Below, piece by piece: positions 34,867 to 46,400 of a stretch of 57,085 bases of DNA. Numbering within the stretch: position 1 is the stretch's first letter; every line of letters begins with the position of its first letter. Made by a program: the position numbers and the translations under genes. A model generated the notes under the pieces. It worked only from the letters and a program-made list of their open reading frames with translations, was not told the origin of the DNA and made no database searches. Source of the DNA: Klebsormidium nitens (lineage: Eukaryota; Streptophyta; Klebsormidiophyceae; Klebsormidiales; Klebsormidiaceae); contig DF237520.1 in assembly GCA_000708835.1 (NCBI GenBank), forward strand, positions 1-57,085, given 5' to 3'.

Positions 34867-35456
34867 ATATGTTTTTGTGTTGAGCTGACGATTAGAGAGC
34901 TTAATTTTTCGGTCTAGGGATAGTGCAAAATCGCAAAACACAGACCACAACTATCTTGGCTATCTCGATTTGTGTTACTAACTTGGTGACAAGAACCTCG
35001 TTGTGACCTTTCCGTGGTCTTGAGAAGCTGCTTTCGCCGCTTTCTTACAGTATGAACCGACGAGCAAGACGGAAGCTGGGGTTATGGACAAAAGGGTTAA
35101 AGCGAGTCTGGCGGACGCGCGCCTTATGAAGAAAGGCCGCTAAGTAGCCCGAGCTTCTGCAGCCTTCTTCCGTATATTTGAGATTCAAGCCAGCCGCTTT
35201 CTTTGACCTCGTTGCTATGCCAACTCTCTGGACAAGCGGGTCTGCAAGCGATTATTGTGAAGGTGCTGCTTTGGCAGAATGCCCGACTTGGACGTTTCTC
35301 TGCACCGTTCCTCGGTGCGGATTGGCCGGTCGGGCAAAACTTCGAAGCAATATTTTCGTGCCCTGAGCTTGAAACGTATCTGGCAGAAAGCCGACCTCCG
35401 GTCGCAGGTCCGTTTTGCCCTCGTAGTAGTCCGTATCGGCAAATGGCGTAAATATA

Positions 35457-35497
35457 GGCCATGAATGACCGAGACGATTGCAGCAGTACTGGCAATC
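35457..35497 (+). repeat. hairpin K position with a different arm pair
   Basis: GGCCATGA box, then GATTGC (35476-35481) and GCAATC (35492-35497). The stem is kept although both arms differ from the usual TGAAGC/GCTTCA. Confidence 0.55.
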
Positions 35498-35598
35498 TCA
35501 GCTTCTCAGGTTACACAAACACACTAGGGCCTGTCCTCGCTTCTGCCGACGTCCCGATCCTTTGCGGTGTGGTCAAGTTTAGCGTTACTCACATGGTT

Positions 35599-35648
35599 TA
35601 GCGATGATGATTGTGCGATTTGGCAAGCGAAGAACGTCAACGCTGCCA
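35599..35648 (+). repeat. hairpin P, copy
   Basis: GCGATGATGA box, then TGGC[a]AGCG (35621-35629) with CGCT+GCCA (35641-35648). The eighth pair is G-C here and A-T in the 8430 and 17073 copies. Confidence 0.6.
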
Positions 35649-36039
35649 CCGCGCCATCTTGCAATCAGAAGCTTATTAAACCCCTTCAAGCTGGTGTCAT
35701 TTTTTACGGATGCCCAGCATCGACCTGGTCATTGATTGTGTACCCTTTTGTTCCTCGTGAGTCCACACGTACTGAGCTACTTTGATTGTTCAGCGTTGTG
35801 CTCTCATCGCTGCGCCGCTGCCTTTCTAAAAACTGACGTATGTAAACCAGAGTCGGATTGAAATCAGCTCGAGACTTACCATCAGACACCTGTTTTCGGT
35901 CAGTGTATCGTGGGCGCTGGACCCATTATTGCTTCGTACCGTCTGACTGGTGTCACTTCACGCTCAAGCACTCTGAAGACCGTCAGCGCAAGATTGTCCG
36001 CTTTTGAACCGTCCGCATGGTACTTTATTGAGCGTTGTC

Positions 36040-36085
36040 TTGGCAATGACAGGAAAAGGCCTGGCAAGCACAAGATGCTGCAAGA
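36040..36085 (+). repeat. hairpin P, decayed copy
   Basis: TTGGCAATGACA box, then CTGGCAAGCA at 36061 facing TGCTGC; the inner pairs hold, the outer ones are lost. Confidence 0.4.
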
Positions 36086-36780
36086 ATGGCGCGGGCTTCT
36101 ATATGGACGCTAGCCGCTAAGATGACTGATCTGTTTCTTTGGAAACATGGCAACCGTTCCAATCCCCGTTGCGCTGCTGGTATCACAATATGGGCTGTCG
36201 ATTCCTTATAAGGCGATACGGAAGATTTCGTACTGCAAGTTTCATGCCCATGCGACGTACGGGAACCTGCGCGAACAATATCGTTCCGAACAGTCGAAGA
36301 GTTTATCTTGCGAGCTCGAGATAGCCACCGCTTTGGTTGCTGGTTTTCCGTCAACAAAATCGAATTCAATCTTGTGACTTATGAGCCGCTGATTTTCTGC
36401 TCTTGGGCTGCCGTCCTTTGGGAACCATCTCTTGGGAGCTGCAGAACTAGCTAGATTCAGCTTGCGACATATGTAGCGGCCCTGCTAGCTGTTGTTTCAA
36501 GCGGCTGCGCTCCTCGCTCATTTCAAAACCATTACAGTCTCCTCAGTATTGCTCATTAGTATATCGTTGTAGCCACGTTCAGACTTTGCTAGGATCGGGG
36601 CCTGTCTCAAACGAGTTAGTGTTGCAAGAGAAGGTACAAGGTGGAACAAACAGCCTCGTCCTACTAAGAAAACTGGGTGATCACCTAAATATGGTCTGAA
36701 CGTTACGCTCGAAGACGGGATGATCAGGATGTGCGCAATAATCCTAAAACCCGAAAATCACTAGGGGGCGCGTGTGAGTT

Positions 36781-36825
36781 GGCCATGAGATATCAAAAAT
36801 GCGCCTGAAGCAGTGTCAGCTTCAG
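36781..36825 (+). repeat. hairpin K, copy
   Basis: GGCCATGA box, then CTGAAGC (36805-36811), loop of seven, GCTTCAG (36819-36825). Seven perfect pairs. Confidence 0.6.
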
Positions 36826-38175
36826 TTTTGCTTATGTCGATAGCTGATCCAAGTGGCCCGCGCGTAAGTAGCACCAATCCTGCTTACGTTGCGATCGAAG
36901 CTTTTCTGCCTCCAATTGTTGTTATTCGTAATCAGCAGAACTCGTCTTCACCAACTGCACGACAGTGCTGCAACAGTAGGAAAGCTTGTGTGCTGGCGCA
37001 AATGCTGGCGAGCTCGTTGTCGGCCAGTTCGCAAGTCTAGTCGTCTCAATGTAAGCCTCCTAATTCGTAAGTACCCTGTATTACCGTTCGGATTCAAAGG
37101 CTGCCGCTCTGATTGCCCTCTCGACAGAGTCTCCTTGGCTCCTTTGCCTTTGCAAAGCTGCTTTTGCGTCTTTGGATTTGTCCAGATGGCGCCAGACGGC
37201 AATTGCTTCTGTTGGAGCTAGGCTGTGACAACGATCGATGCTGAGCAAAGATCCAAACGTTTCAGACACTGAACCGGAGCCGGCCGCCCACAACCTTGGG
37301 ATTTTTTTGCAGGAGATGGGTTCTAAAACTGGCTCTTGTGATGGTCAGATTGTCCACTAGTACATCAAATGTCCAGGTCTGAAGTAAAATAAATATACGT
37401 TCCCCCACAATTTGGTGCTTTGCTTTATTAAGCATGACAAAAGCAAGTTGCCCACAGTGTCGGCGCTCGGACGCAGAATGATTGTGATGCAATTTACACT
37501 GTTCTGCTTTCACTTGTACAGATTTCTGGTTGAAGTGCCCTTTCTGGCTCTTGACAAACGTTAGAGCTCCGTGCCAACTGCGCCATCCAAATATTGATTA
37601 TTGAATCGAGATCCCCTGCAGTCGAAGCCCTTTTGATACACGAGCAGTGGCTGTCAAGAATTGCGCAATCTTCTGTTCTTGTGGCGCTTCGCAAACGGAC
37701 TGGCACAAAAGCTGCTCCGCTTGGAATCATGTGTACGTTATGGTCGTCCTCCATTTCGCAGAGCACTTCTACACCTTTTGGGAAGTGGACCTTGCTAAGG
37801 CTTAGTCGAATCCCGACGTCGACTTTGCTTTTGAGGCAATAACTGACGGCTCGGTTTTGACAAGCGGGCCAGGGGCTGTCTGAAGATTTGCGGATGACGG
37901 CGTACTCCTCGATCCTTTTTCTGATATATAGTTCTGCCTTACGCACGTGCATACAAAGATTTGAGAGGGCCCGTAGTGCTGCGTAGCTATGATGATCTGA
38001 ATTACCGTCTGTCTGACACGCGTGAAAACACCTGCTTACCGCTGCGCAACACGGGTTAGGTTCCTTTGAGATTTAAGTGACTGCATGTGAATAGTCCAGT
38101 GCCTCCATTCCGGTGTCCACTTCCACTCGTGCTTTGTACACCATCTATGCTGTCTGACTAACGGGCGAGACAAAT

Positions 38176-38210
38176 GGCCATGATTAAGTTTCAAGTGGGG
38201 CTCCGCCTCA
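38176..38210 (+). repeat. hairpin E, copy
   Basis: GGCCATGA box, then TGGGGC (38196-38201), loop tcc, GCCTCA (38205-38210), with one G-T wobble in place of A-T. Confidence 0.55.
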
Positions 38211-38382
38211 GGAATCCCTTCCAAAGATCTGAGCCGATGGCGTGGACACAAGAGCTTTTTAAGAGTTTTTCAATCTGGGAATCCTCGATGCAATTCTTTT
38301 CAAATTTTCAGCCTTTTTTGGTTACTTGGAATCAAGAATACCGTTTAGACCTCTCTTCATCGAACAGGATTCTCCCTCCCAG

Positions 38383-38476
38383 GTTGACCGCGAAAATCTT
38401 ATGTGAACATCACGAGGAAGCGGAAGGGAGCTAAACAAAGCGGATGTGGGCTGTATGATTGGGTTCGCACGTGAGG
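38383..38476 (+). pseudogene. fourth, decayed copy of the METTL6-like last exon
   Basis: Follows tctccctcccag, so the acceptor is still visible. Best-kept parts are the start (gttgaccgcgaa against gtggactgcgag), aagcggaaggg, and agcggatgtgggctg against agcgggtgtggctg. An in-frame TGA falls eight codons in. It lies about 200 bases after a hairpin E. Confidence 0.6.
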
Positions 38477-39398
38477 CCCCTAGAAATTTGAGTCCGGGCT
38501 TTTGTGGTTCTTCGGAACTTTTGAGAAACGAACCGCACTCAACGTATCCTATGATCATGCCAGTTGTAAGCGCTCTGTCGCTTGTGGTCTTTACGGCGTC
38601 CTCGTAACCTCTTTTACGCGTTCTTGACGATCTTTATATTTGTGAGAGCGGCCACCGCAACGGTTCTTGCGGTTGCCGCAACCGTTTTGCCACACGATAA
38701 CTAGTCTCCGGGGTCTGACCTCAAGTGTAACTTCTGAAGGCGTCACGAAAGGCGTAGACAGAGTACCACTCGTATGGCGCGTCGTCTCTGCAAACAATGG
38801 TACTCCCAAAACCCGCTATACGCCCTTACAATTTCTGCGGTTAGGATGTCTAGCTCAGTGGCTGGCCTTGATAAGCCGAGGTAGAATTGACGCTTCCAAT
38901 GATTTGCTACCTGCGAATTTTCGAGCGCAAAAATCATGATTGCTTTTCACCTCTTTTGGAGTATATGGTTGGGCTCTTGATGCCTCTGTGTCTCAAGCTC
39001 GCACTTTTGTTTGAAAGGTGGATTAAAATGACGTGCCAACAGTGGGCTTCGACGCTTCGTTTGCCCCTCGCTCCCATTGAAGGCCTCGTGATGTACTCCG
39101 AGCCCAGCTTCATAAAAGTACATTATTTTTGTGCCAACTTCGCAGCAGTTAGCAGGCTTAAACAATCTGTACGTGATCACATGAAGCCGCGCCCAAATCT
39201 TTTCTTACCCACTTATTATCATGAAAGATTGGGGCGGCAGTCTCGTCTTTTGCCTTTCGAACAAACTTTCTGCCTGGCTGTTTTGCGCCTTCAACGGTAG
39301 GACGGCATCAAAGACCAGTCTCCTCGGCAGCCGGAAGTCAGAAAGATTGTACAACAACATTGGTCGCTCTTTTTGGCCACACGTCGAGGCTGTCCCGG

Positions 39399-39436
39399 CG
39401 ACCGTGACAGCTCTCCTGCCGCCTGGCAACCGCCAG
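39399..39436 (+). repeat. hairpin P, short-loop copy
   Basis: CGACCGTGACAG box, then CTGGC (39423-39427), loop aacc, GCCAG (39432-39436). Confidence 0.5.
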
Positions 39437-40274
39437 CATAATCCCAGGCGCGGTGGGTTGCTAAAAGAAACGCGTCGGAAAAACGAAAGTCTTTTGTGGG
39501 CAGGTATGGTTCACTGTTTGGGTGATCGTCTTGCCGCACCGCACGTAAGCGAATCTGGTCACAAGCAAAGAAGAACTGTTGCTGACGTACGAACTTGTCA
39601 GTGCTGCGGTGCGAGTTCTGAGCCGGAACGTATGTGTTTCTAGCGGCTTTCGAAGAGTCTTTTGAAGGTGTTTTGGAAAAAGGTCAGCCCGTAATCCATT
39701 GGACGCCAGCTGTGTACAAATACATTCTGTTCCTCTTTCTGCCCATCTTCTCTGTATCTTACGTATCTAGCTATTCGTTACAGGACCTCTTTCGGAAAAG
39801 TGGTTCTACGAGCTGGAGACAAGTAGATCCTTCAGTCAGGATGGCCGTACATGATGGCAGGACTGAAATGAACCATTGCGGATTTGACTGCTTGCCGCTT
39901 TTTCCTAGCTTTCATTAAGGCTGGAAGGCTTCGATCAGTTGACGAGCTTTTGCGATGGCGCAGGCCCGTTCGTTTTCTTTCAACTCTTCACTTCGTTACA
40001 CCACGCGCTATTCGTCCTTAGCTCTGGGCAGCCGTAAAGTTCAAATTCCGCTTTTGCATCCGAGACGCATGTGCTGACGTAGACTTACCTTGTCATTCGG
40101 CTTGTTATTCTGTTGACGTTGGCTACGTTACCAAGCAATCAAGGAAGGTTGATAGACTTTTCTAACGTTTTTTGGCTCCTTTACATGCTCAACTTCGGAA
40201 ATGAACATTCTGCTCTCGCATTATATTGTAAGTCAAGATGGGTCCAGGTCTTAAAGATAGGGCGCGCGTCCGCA

Positions 40275-40316
40275 GGCAATGAAACACTCGGAGGGGCTGA
40301 AGCAGAATCCGCCTCA
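40275..40316 (+). repeat. hairpin K/E intermediate
   Basis: GGCAATGA box after gggcgcgcgtccgca, then TGAAGC (40298-40303) against GCCTCA (40311-40316). One A-C mismatch, a state intermediate between K (TGAAGC/GCTTCA) and E (TGAGGC/GCCTCA). Confidence 0.5.
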
Positions 40317-41674
40317 CTTTCTCTACGTCGTGCTCATACATGATCGCTGAGCCAAGCGTCCGGTCGTGACCATGGGCCTTTGCACACAGAGCGGGTGTTG
40401 CTAGTTTTGAGCGGTAGTATAGCAGGGGTCGCGGCGGTACCGTCGCCAAGAAAACACCGTGGGTGTTGGTTCCAATTCGCCGACTAAAGGGTCATAAGTC
40501 AGCAAAAACACCGGGGTTTCAAATCGTCACCACGCTTTGGAGCGTGGTGAACTTTTGCGATCACAATTTGACCGTCGCACGGGACCACTTTTGGGTGCGG
40601 AAAGGTACCTCCCGAAGTTGCTAGCGATTTGGGCAAAACAACACCTTCGGTTCTCGGCGAATTGTCCAAAACAACACCCGACCTGTGTGCAAAGGCCCCA
40701 TGCACCCCTACTTTTTGGAATCGCGCAATCTCCGTGTCAGACTGAACAGGAGGATTGCCGCTCTATTGCAAAACGGTTCCAGCGCTGCGGTAAGTGGAAA
40801 AGCGTCAGTGCTTGCGCAGATGTTTATTCATTCTAACGAACCCTGACAAGCTCGTTGCGGCCTAGTCCCAAATCCAGTCGTGCAAGAGCTTCGACTCCCA
40901 GTCTTTCTCGTTGGCATTCATAGTGAGACGCTGCACTAGAAATGCAGATCTCCTGTCAGTCGCTGTTGCCGATTTGGTTTCCAAACGTCCTTCTTTAGCC
41001 TGCTGTGAAGTTGGATCTCACAACATGACCCTTGCTTTCAAACCGGCCATGATAAGGTTCAAAGCTTCACAGGTGTTCGCACAATAGAGCTGGGCACCCA
41101 CTGTCGTGGACAGTTCCACTCTGGAAGCTTTCCTCAAACTGTCTCCTATTACTGTCATGAAGTCGCCCAGTATAAAAATTTGAGTTGTGAGTCTCGTCTT
41201 ATCCGCCCCGCACACCAGGGCTCTGCTACACCCCTGTGGCATTTGCTAGCGTCCTTTACCATATTGTAAAGATCGAAACAAAGATTCTGCGGTGGATCTC
41301 TTGAGTGCACTTTTTTTGAGGTGCTCCTGGCGCTTTACAATGGTTTTGCGCCTGCCCAGAAACCCTTCCTCCGTTGCATGTCTTCTAAAATATTGACGAA
41401 AATTCTTGAAGCCTTTTCTACTAATATATCTCACGGCCGCAGGGACCTGCAGTGACTCCTTGCGCTGCTGTTCTTCGGACGGTGCGTTTAGCGCACCGCA
41501 AAAATTGAACTGCAGATGCACACAATCTGCCGCTTTCTTAGAATCAAACGGGGTAGTCCCTCCACGTCCGAATGCTCTTGGATCGAGTTTTTCCAAACAA
41601 GGATTGTCGAGCGTGCGACTTACTCAGTCTAATCGTTAACAATATGTAACCTCCCTGTTCGTGATGAATTGTGG

Positions 41675-41722
41675 CTTGGCTATGATGAGCGGGGCGCCTG
41701 GCGAGCGGAAAATGCGGCCAGA
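41675..41722 (+). repeat. hairpin P, copy
   Basis: TTGGCTATGATGA box, then CTGGC (41698-41702) and GCCAG (41717-41721), with an inner GC/GC pair after an internal loop. Confidence 0.5.
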
Positions 41723-42023
41723 TATCTTCGAAGCAACCGAAGCCGGGGAGGTGGTTCTGTTTTAGTCGTGGACATACAAACAGATCGAGAGGCCCGCCGT
41801 GCGGGCCGTACATAGACGAAGCAGCTCAACTAGCATCTGTCCGACCCACTTAAAAACACTGGTACGTGATTGTTCGAGCGATGTAGCTAGCACAGGACCT
41901 AGGTTCCTCGATACCAGAACACTGGGCTTTACCTCTACCAGTCCGCTTGCTAGCTTTTGAGTGTCGTCTTTCCAATTGTGCTTCTGATATCGCACTCACG
42001 CTGTATGTGCATATCACGAGCAA

Positions 42024-42058
42024 GGCCGTGAATCCAGGCGAAATGAGCTCCCGGCTCA
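42024..42058 (+). repeat. hairpin E, shortened copy
   Basis: GGCCGTGA box, then TGAGC (42044-42048), loop of five, GCTCA (42054-42058). Each arm has lost one base, keeping the pairing. Confidence 0.5.
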
Positions 42059-43309
42059 AGCTGCATTGCAAATGCCTGTTATATGAAGCCGTAAATGCAC
42101 AACTTGGATCAATAACAGTTCCAAGGGTTGCGAAAGGCAGAACGTCAACTCGCATCGGTGCAACTTTTTTGATTCTGTAGAGTACAAGCTGGAGGCGTTT
42201 TTACCTTCCGTGATTAGAGAAGTTTGCTTTTCCTTGCAATCTGACCACGCGCCATTGCTTAGTCATCATGTGTGAACCTCAAGGGACGTACGTAAGGAAG
42301 AGTGCTCAAGCCTGCGCAGTGTTGTTGCGTGCATGGCTTGCCGAGTGCCACTGCAGAACGGTCGGACTCCTGTACTTAGAAAGCGCTTCTCCTAGTAGCG
42401 TTTGGATGGAAGCCTAGCGCGTACAATGAACCCGGAAATATAAGTACGACAAACGGACGGAAACATCTTAAGGCCCGTATTCATCGAAGTTCTGATTCGT
42501 TGAAATCGTTGGTTCGTCGAGCTGCTTTCCTCGTTCTTCGACTTCTTCTGCTGTGTCCCTGGCCCCGCTTGCTCATGATGCTCAACTCAAGGTTCGGATT
42601 CGTGGCGGGTCCGGTAGTGATAATCGGAGCAAGCTTTCATCAGGTTCTCGCATCAGATTTGTGGCGACACGCGAGTTAAAAGAGCTGCTTCTGGAGTAAT
42701 CCTATATAGCCTCCCCGGCATCGCACTACCTATGTTTACGCTTTTCTGAGGCACGGCTTGATTGTGATCTCGTGCCTTCCAATAAGGAGAGTTCTTCTTT
42801 GGAGCTGCCGAGCCAACGATGACAAAGCGCGCAGTTTCGAGGAAGCCGATATAAACCCTGGTTTGGCCCTTTTGCTTTCCTCACGCTCTCCAATGTTTAA
42901 GTCGAGAAACACGGCGGATTACATGCGTTGATCCAGCAACGTGAAACCCGCGGATGTGCTTTATATCTTGTTGCACAGTCAGGTTTTAGTCACATGTGGG
43001 CAGTCCGAATCACGCTTGCATCGACCTCTTGGTCAGTAATACCAACCGACCACAGCAATATTAGACAGTCCCGCGTCCGCTGCCAGTGTAGATTGCCGCC
43101 CGTCTTGCCTTATGTGCCCAGACCTTGCTTAAAGAATGTTCGAAATTTGAAAATGATTTAGCTCGCCACCGAGACAAAGCGGAGAAACCCGGCGGGTCTC
43201 CGATTGCAGGGTCTTAAGCTGGTGTCACGCAACGTTTGGGAACACACGTGGCGTGCCGGGTTTGTTTAATTGCACGAACTTACGTTTTATGGATCTTGCT
43301 GTATGTGAA

Positions 43310-43385
43310 TTTTAGGGTTTTAGGATTTTTAGGGTTTTAGGGTTTTAGGGTTTTAGGGGTTTAAAACCCGAAAACCCTAAAACCC
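43310..43385. repeat. head-to-head telomere-like repeats
   Basis: Six TTTTAGGG-type units (43310-43359; some with one change or extra base) run straight into three AAAACCC units (43363-43385), two of them AAAACCCT. The G-rich half faces the C-rich half, the arrangement expected where two chromosome ends were joined, and it can also fold back on itself. TTTTAGGG is the Chlamydomonas-type telomere unit. Confidence 0.9.
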
Positions 43386-43394
43386 TTGGAAGCT

Positions 43395-43435
43395 GGCCAT
43401 GAAAGATCAATATACTGAGGACTAACATTCTTCAG
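43395..43435 (+). repeat. hairpin K next to the telomere-like tract
   Basis: GGCCATGA box ten bases after the tract, then CTGAGG (43415-43420), loop of nine, CTTCAG (43430-43435) with one G-T wobble. Confidence 0.5.
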
Positions 43436-46400
43436 CACGATGGTAGCAGATACCTGACGCCGGAAGAATTCGCGTGAATCTGACTTCTCCAAACAACGTC
43501 TGAATGGGCTCGGAAGGCGCGTACCTGTGTCACGCCTGGTCTCAGGGACAGTGATCTGGAATCAACTTTCAATTGTAGAGTGCCAAAAAATTTGTCCATT
43601 TGATGGTGACTCGTTTTTGGTTGTACTGCCGATATTTAGACATGCAGATGCTTCTCTGTCGTCCTTGTCACGGAGCTTTTGCGTGGGCGCCTTCGGATCC
43701 GTTCCTCCCTCAGTCATCAACCTTCGGCTGCACCAGATTATCTACTGTCCTTGATCATTCCACTTTGTGCCACTTCGCCTGTCTTCAATCTGCTAAACAA
43801 ATAATATTTGCTTGATGACGTAAAAAACGCCTCGAAGTTCAGTGTCCAACGCTGCAGATGTCTAAGTTGTCCTCTGTGCTGGACATTATAATGGAGGCGA
43901 TGACGTCGAACGTGCCCTTTGCAAATTCGGCACTTGAAAGATTGCGTTTTAAAAGTTGCTTTTTGTTTATGTCCAAGGCACTGTCTGGCTGTGAAAGACA
44001 AAGGGAGTCTGTCGGCACTTCGGCCGATCATGGCTTGTTCGTGGGCTTTGTTGAGCCAGAGCCTGAATTCTTGCGTTGTCACGTTGTCTTGAACTAGCTG
44101 TGGATGTCATTGTATGCATTCACTCAGAGTCTTCATAGAAAAAAGTGCAGACGACCACGCAAATGGCCTGCCCACATCTTTTGTCCTTGGCACCGCGTCG
44201 AGTCAGAAGTTTCTGTGGCGCTTTGTTTTTCCGCCTGCCGAGCCCGCGGTGTTTTCCAAATCCATGGACAGATCATTTTGGAGCATTAAAGGCAGCTACT
44301 TAAGGTTACCCCCGCTTGAATTTCTGTTCATCATGTCATGTGTAAATTTTCTTCCCCGTGCATTATTATCCTTCGCGCTGACGCCAGTTCCCGGGGACTT
44401 CAATGTCTGTGCTGGCGCTTGAACGTGCCAGATAAAACGCATTGCCAGATGGGGAGCTCTTGCATGAAGTTTTCTGCTTGCATTATCATTGTAGCAAAGG
44501 AGCAATCGGTACGAGTTTCGCTGCTTTGCGCAATCGCATGTTAGGCGCAAGGTCGTCCTGGCAAGACGGATTTTATCTTCATAAGGTCTCGATGTTGGAT
44601 AAAGTGCCGCAACATTACCAAATGGGCAAATGAAGCAGCGTTCGGAACGCTCGGATGCACCCGGTTTGACGCGCATGATTCGCAATCGTTCCCTTGATTC
44701 CAGAGCTTGTTCTAGGTCCTTCTTGCGGTATGTAGTCTTAACTAGCTACCTGGCTATAAAAGGACAATAGAGCAAAGAGGGGCATTGGACGCCTCATTGC
44801 TTGTTCGTTGTTTTTAGTCTCTGGAGCCTGTCACAAGGTTGCGACTCGGAAGTCCTTGAGTTTATTGTACGCCCTTCCTGCACTCTGGATCCTGAATTGG
44901 CTGGCAATGAGAGGACATGCAACAGATTGGGGTGTCATATACTTGACGCCTCATCTGTTCCTGGCCATGAATCTCTGGAGCCAGAAGAGCGTGCGTGCAG
45001 ATTAAGTGTCACAGTTCCGATGATTTATGGAAAGTGGGCGTCCAGCTGGGACGTACCCGTAATGCCTGACGTCACATGGCGAGATCAAACCATCCTGTTA
45101 CCAAAAAGTCGGGAATCGGAGTTCGTGCCCAGAGCACTGGGCCTGTTAAAAGTGGCCGGGTGATGACGTTGCGTAGACGCGGGCCTCTTCTAGATCTTGT
45201 TTTTGTGTCGTCCTTTGGTTGAAGTGAGTAGAGTCGTACCTTAGGTGTATGGGCGCACACCGGAGGAGCATCTAGACTATTTTCGGCGCTTTGTTCTCTT
45301 TCACTGCCATCGCGCCTGATTCGAATCGGGTTCGGCGACCCGTAAGCGCTGTTCTTTTGGGATTTCTCGTCCTAAATCTCGTCACCATTTACTTGTCAGT
45401 TCGGGGGCCGACCACGGAATCCGATCGCGTTTGGCCGTTCTCTCGTGTTCTTCCTTGCATCCTCAACCACCGCCTTGTTTCTGCTTCGCTATTTCCTTGG
45501 TGTCTCTTCTTTTGGGCATCCTTATTTCTTCGACTTCTTAGATTTGCAGGAACCGCGCCGTTTGAATCGCGTCAATCTTCTGCTCGATTCAACGAATAAG
45601 TTTTCTGTTTTGAACAATATGCCGTTTAAACCCAAATACTACACGTCCATATTTCAGCAACAGGATCGAAGAATGTTTCCCAGGCCTTTGAAAGGTGCGT
45701 GGGTCCAGCCGTGCCTTTGTAGCAGCAGCCATGTATCGTCTGGTCTCCAAAGCCGGCTTTCCCTCTGAGCGAAGTGACGCTAATTAGAAACCGTTTGAGC
45801 TTGCCGCCAAACAATTACGAGAAAGGTTGGAAGATTTGGTGTTAATGGGCCCCCGATTGTCTTCAGCGTCAAAAAGCCGCTTAAAGTCTTTTGATGCACC
45901 GAAAGCAGAGCTCCCCCGCTGGTTGTCCGTCATGAGGATCCGATGGTTCAGTGGGGCGGTTCAGGCCTCAGGAAGTCTGTAGTTGCCACCTTTAAGCCCT
46001 AGGAAAGCATTTTTCGGATCTCAGGATGGGGGCTTGTACGACGCTATATCCTTTGTTCAAACGCTTCGTTGTGAGGTGGTTCACGCTTTCGCGCCAATCT
46101 ATTGTGTAATCTTCGTTAACATTGTCTTGTGATAGGGTTTTCAAGCAAGAACAGCGACAACGCGCCGAGAGACTGTCTCGCGGGTGGGCACACTCAAGGC
46201 CGGCAAAACTTTGCTAGCACAGCTACATATTGATTGACAGGCTGCAACGATGGTTCTCACGCATCGTATTCAGCTCGAGCCGTTTGCTTGTCAATGCCTG
46301 AGAGGAGTGCGGGCCATGATTCACGGGCACTGACCGAAGCCTACACTCCAGAGTGATAGGAGTCGCCATGTTATATCGAGAGCCACGGTTCTCAATCAAT

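Larger units (their letters stand above)
26450..43309 (+). repeat. array A, highly diverged part with K, P and E hairpins
   Basis: About 17 kb without any protein gene I can support. Long-range anchors from units 1-6 are faint (for example ggcccctggcggcatctaa near 32508, seen also near 13489), but the hairpin motifs recur in + orientation in a loose K, P, E order. The decayed last-exon copy at 38383 shows that the METTL6-derived part reached this far. Boundaries of units cannot be placed by eye. Confidence 0.55.

Noticed and set aside
38841-38910. tRNA-like start (TAGCTCAGTGGC)
   Set aside because: The A-box-like word is there, but no B box (GGTTCGA-type) or cloverleaf follows at the needed distance.
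6891-41722. CRISPR array
   Set aside because: Repeats are kilobases apart, diverged, irregularly spaced and in a eukaryotic context; no short-spacer periodicity.
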